Source of the DNA: Bacillota bacterium
GTDB lineage: Bacteria > Bacillota > Clostridia > Lachnospirales > Lachnospiraceae
NCBI GenBank assembly: GCA_023386815.1
Contig: JAEWIZ010000032.1
Span: 78,286-142,285, forward strand
DNA: 64,000 nt
Direction: 5' to 3'
Shown: positions 62,512-64,000 of the stretch, one piece after another
Numbering within the stretch: position 1 is the first letter of the stretch
How the letters are laid out: the number at the start of each line of letters is the position of its first letter
Program-made: the position numbers and the translations under genes
Notes under the pieces: model-generated
What the model saw: the letters and a program-made list of their open reading frames with translations, nothing else
What the model was told of the DNA's origin: nothing
Databases searched by the model: none

Positions 62512-63885
62512 ATGCAGTCAAGATTGAAGAAAAACGATCAGGTTGAAATAAGTATAGAGGATATTGGTTCCGAAGGAGAAGGGATTGGCAAGTATGAGGG
62601 GTATACTCTGTTTGTCAAGGATACCATGATGGGTGACAGGGCTCTGGTGCAGGTGATGAAGACCGGTAAGAGCTATGGTTATGCCAGACTGGTTAAGCTA
62701 ATAGAGCCTTCCCAGTTCCGGGTAGAACCAAGATGTCCGATTGCTGCAAAATGCGGAGGCTGCCAGCTAATGCATGTGGATTATCGAAAGCAGTTGGAAT
62801 ATAAGGAAAACAAAGTGCGTAATTGTCTGACTAGAATCGGTGGGTTTACGGATTTTGTGATGGAACCCATTAGTGGCATGGAGGAACCTTATTACTATCG
62901 CAATAAATCCCAGTATCCGGTAGGAAGGAATAAGGATGGAAGTATTGCTATTGGCTTTTATGCCGGCCGTACTCACTCCATCATTGATACAAAGCATTGC
63001 TACATCGGAGCGAGAGTGAATGAAGAGATCCTGGCGTTCTTACGCTCTTTTGTTGAGGAGAAGCAGATTGAGCCGTATGATGAAGAGGGGCATAAGGGGT
63101 TACTGCGACATATCCTGATTCGTATGGGTTTTAGCAGTGGTGAGATTATGGTCTGTCTCGTGATCAATGGAACGAAATTGCCCTATCAGGAGGAGCTTGT
63201 CGAAGGCCTTCGTAGGATATCTGGCATGAAGAGTATTTGTCTAAATGTGAATAAAGAGAAAACCAATGTTATTCTTGGAAATAAAATAATTCCACTCTGG
63301 GGCTATCCATATATTACCGACTCCATTGGAGAGGTCAAATATCAAATTTCACCCTTGTCCTTCTATCAGGTGAATCCGGTTCAGACGAAGAAATTATATG
63401 AGCTGGCTTTGGAGTATGCCCAGTTAAGCGGTGATGAGATCGTATGGGATTTGTATTGCGGTATTGGAACCATTTCTCTGTTTCTGGCGCAGAGGGCCAA
63501 GCAGGTATATGGTGTTGAGATAATTCCACAGGCGATTGAGGATGCGAAGAAGAATGCGCATTTAAATGATATTAAAAATGCTGACTTCTTTGTGGGAGCT
63601 GCTGAAGAGGTTCTTCCTAAAAAATATAAGGAAGAGAATATTAAGGCTGATGTTATTGTTGTAGATCCACCAAGAAAGGGCTGTGATCAGAGTTTGCTGG
63701 ATACGATTCTAGCCATGGCACCAAAGAGAGTGGTGTATGTATCCTGTGACCCGGCAACACTGGCGAGGGATTTGAAATATCTTTGTGATAAAGGGTATGA
63801 ATTAACCAGGGTTAGGGCAGTGGATCAGTTTAGTCACTCGACCCATGTGGAGAGTGTGATACTACTACATCGAAAAAATATCTAA
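62512..63885 (+). CDS. rlmD: 23S rRNA (uracil-C5)-methyltransferase RlmD-type
   Basis: Methylates uracil in 23S rRNA with SAM. The 457-residue protein has an N-terminal TRAM domain (DQVEISIEDIGSEGEGIGKYEGYTLFV split by loops), the iron-sulfur cysteines of CPIAAKCGGCQLMHV near residue 75, and the class I methylase core with WDLYCGIGTISLFLA and VVDPPRKGCD. The catalytic Cys is in YVSCDPATLARDL, and HVESVILL ends it. Gram-positive members may act at two sites (RlmCD), which cannot be told here. AAGGAATAAC precedes the ATG. Confidence 0.93.
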   Translation: MQSRLKKNDQVEISIEDIGSEGEGIGKYEGYTLFVKDTMMGDRALVQVMKTGKSYGYARLVKLIEPSQFRVEPRCPIAAKCGGCQLMHVDYRKQLEYKENKVRNCLTRIGGFTDFVMEPISGMEEPYYYRNKSQYPVGRNKDGSIAIGFYAGRTHSIIDTKHCYIGARVNEEILAFLRSFVEEKQIEPYDEEGHKGLLRHILIRMGFSSGEIMVCLVINGTKLPYQEELVEGLRRISGMKSICLNVNKEKTNVILGNKIIPLWGYPYITDSIGEVKYQISPLSFYQVNPVQTKKLYELALEYAQLSGDEIVWDLYCGIGTISLFLAQRAKQVYGVEIIPQAIEDAKKNAHLNDIKNADFFVGAAEEVLPKKYKEENIKADVIVVDPPRKGCDQSLLDTILAMAPKRVVYVSCDPATLARDLKYLCDKGYELTRVRAVDQFSHSTHVESVILLHRKNI

Positions 63886-64000
63886 GAATCCTTGATTTTA
63901 GGCACTTTGAGAGGTTTTTTCAGTTTTCACAAAGTGACCGAAAAGGGAAGAAAAAAGCAATTTCTGACGGTGTGAACGTGTCAGTGGTTCTTGATATGGT

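Overview
The window is a 64 kb chromosomal stretch of a low-GC, endospore-forming, anaerobic Firmicute, most likely a member of the Lachnospiraceae (Clostridium cluster XIVa; the Lachnoclostridium/Anaerocolumna kind). This rests on A+T-rich intergenic DNA, near-consensus AGGAGG ribosome sites, frequent TTG/GTG starts, sporulation genes (spoVT, yabP, yabQ, spoIIE, cwlD, ywmB), 4Fe-4S and radical-SAM proteins, and Firmicutes gene order. No rRNA operon, intact insertion sequence, prophage or CRISPR array was seen.

Layout. 1-3.3 kb: the conserved gdpP-rplI-dnaB block (gdpP cut by the window edge). 3.5-5.2 kb: a MerR-like gene, a long hairpin repeat, a small ferredoxin, and a DUF1858 redox gene behind a CRP/FNR-like operator and a structured leader. 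5.4-9.0 kb: an agr-type peptide-signalling locus (DUF5317 membrane protein, small membrane protein, AgrB, a 43-residue AgrD) followed by a membrane GGDEF/HD-GYP cyclic-di-GMP enzyme. 9.4-12.5 kb: mecA (minus strand) and a kinase plus MinD/CpaE-like pair whose P-loops lack the usual lysine. 13-19 kb: a GH18 protein, CwlD-like amidase, Sua5/YwlC, YwlE-type phosphatase, RpiB, DUF402 and YwmB. 19.3-31 kb: a repeat-rich protein with a possible sigma-K promoter, a methyltransferase, a membrane-anchored protein ending in a degenerate C39-like domain, an M29 aminopeptidase, GT2, PAP2, deoB, a glycosylase and dtd.

30.8-43.7 kb matches the classical Bacillus order spoVT-mazG-(hup)-rqcP-yabP-yabQ-divIC-tRNA-spoIIE-tilS-hpt-ftsH, interrupted by one chemotaxis receptor on the minus strand. 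It couples sporulation, division, RNA modification and proteolysis. 44-54.8 kb: DUF2156, a B12/radical-SAM protein, nth, a Prli42-like micropeptide, VanW, an AIR-synthase-like protein, an Lrp regulator overlapping an aminotransferase, CheX and TrmL. 54.8-59.4 kb (minus): mutS2-response regulator-histidine kinase, probably one operon. 59.8-63.9 kb: an HtrA-like protein with a damaged active site, YhaM and RlmD.

The most unusual signals are non-coding. Three leaders (DUF1858, mazG, lrp) carry short hairpins made of a Shine-Dalgarno copy and its complement; before lrp the unit is repeated three times and the real ribosome site forms a fourth half-unit. Others are an agr locus with no adjacent AgrC/AgrA, the lysine-less kinase/MinD pair, two pseudoenzyme-like proteins (C39-like and HtrA-like), and a spoIIE promoter that keeps the unusual 21-bp spacer and a 0A box.
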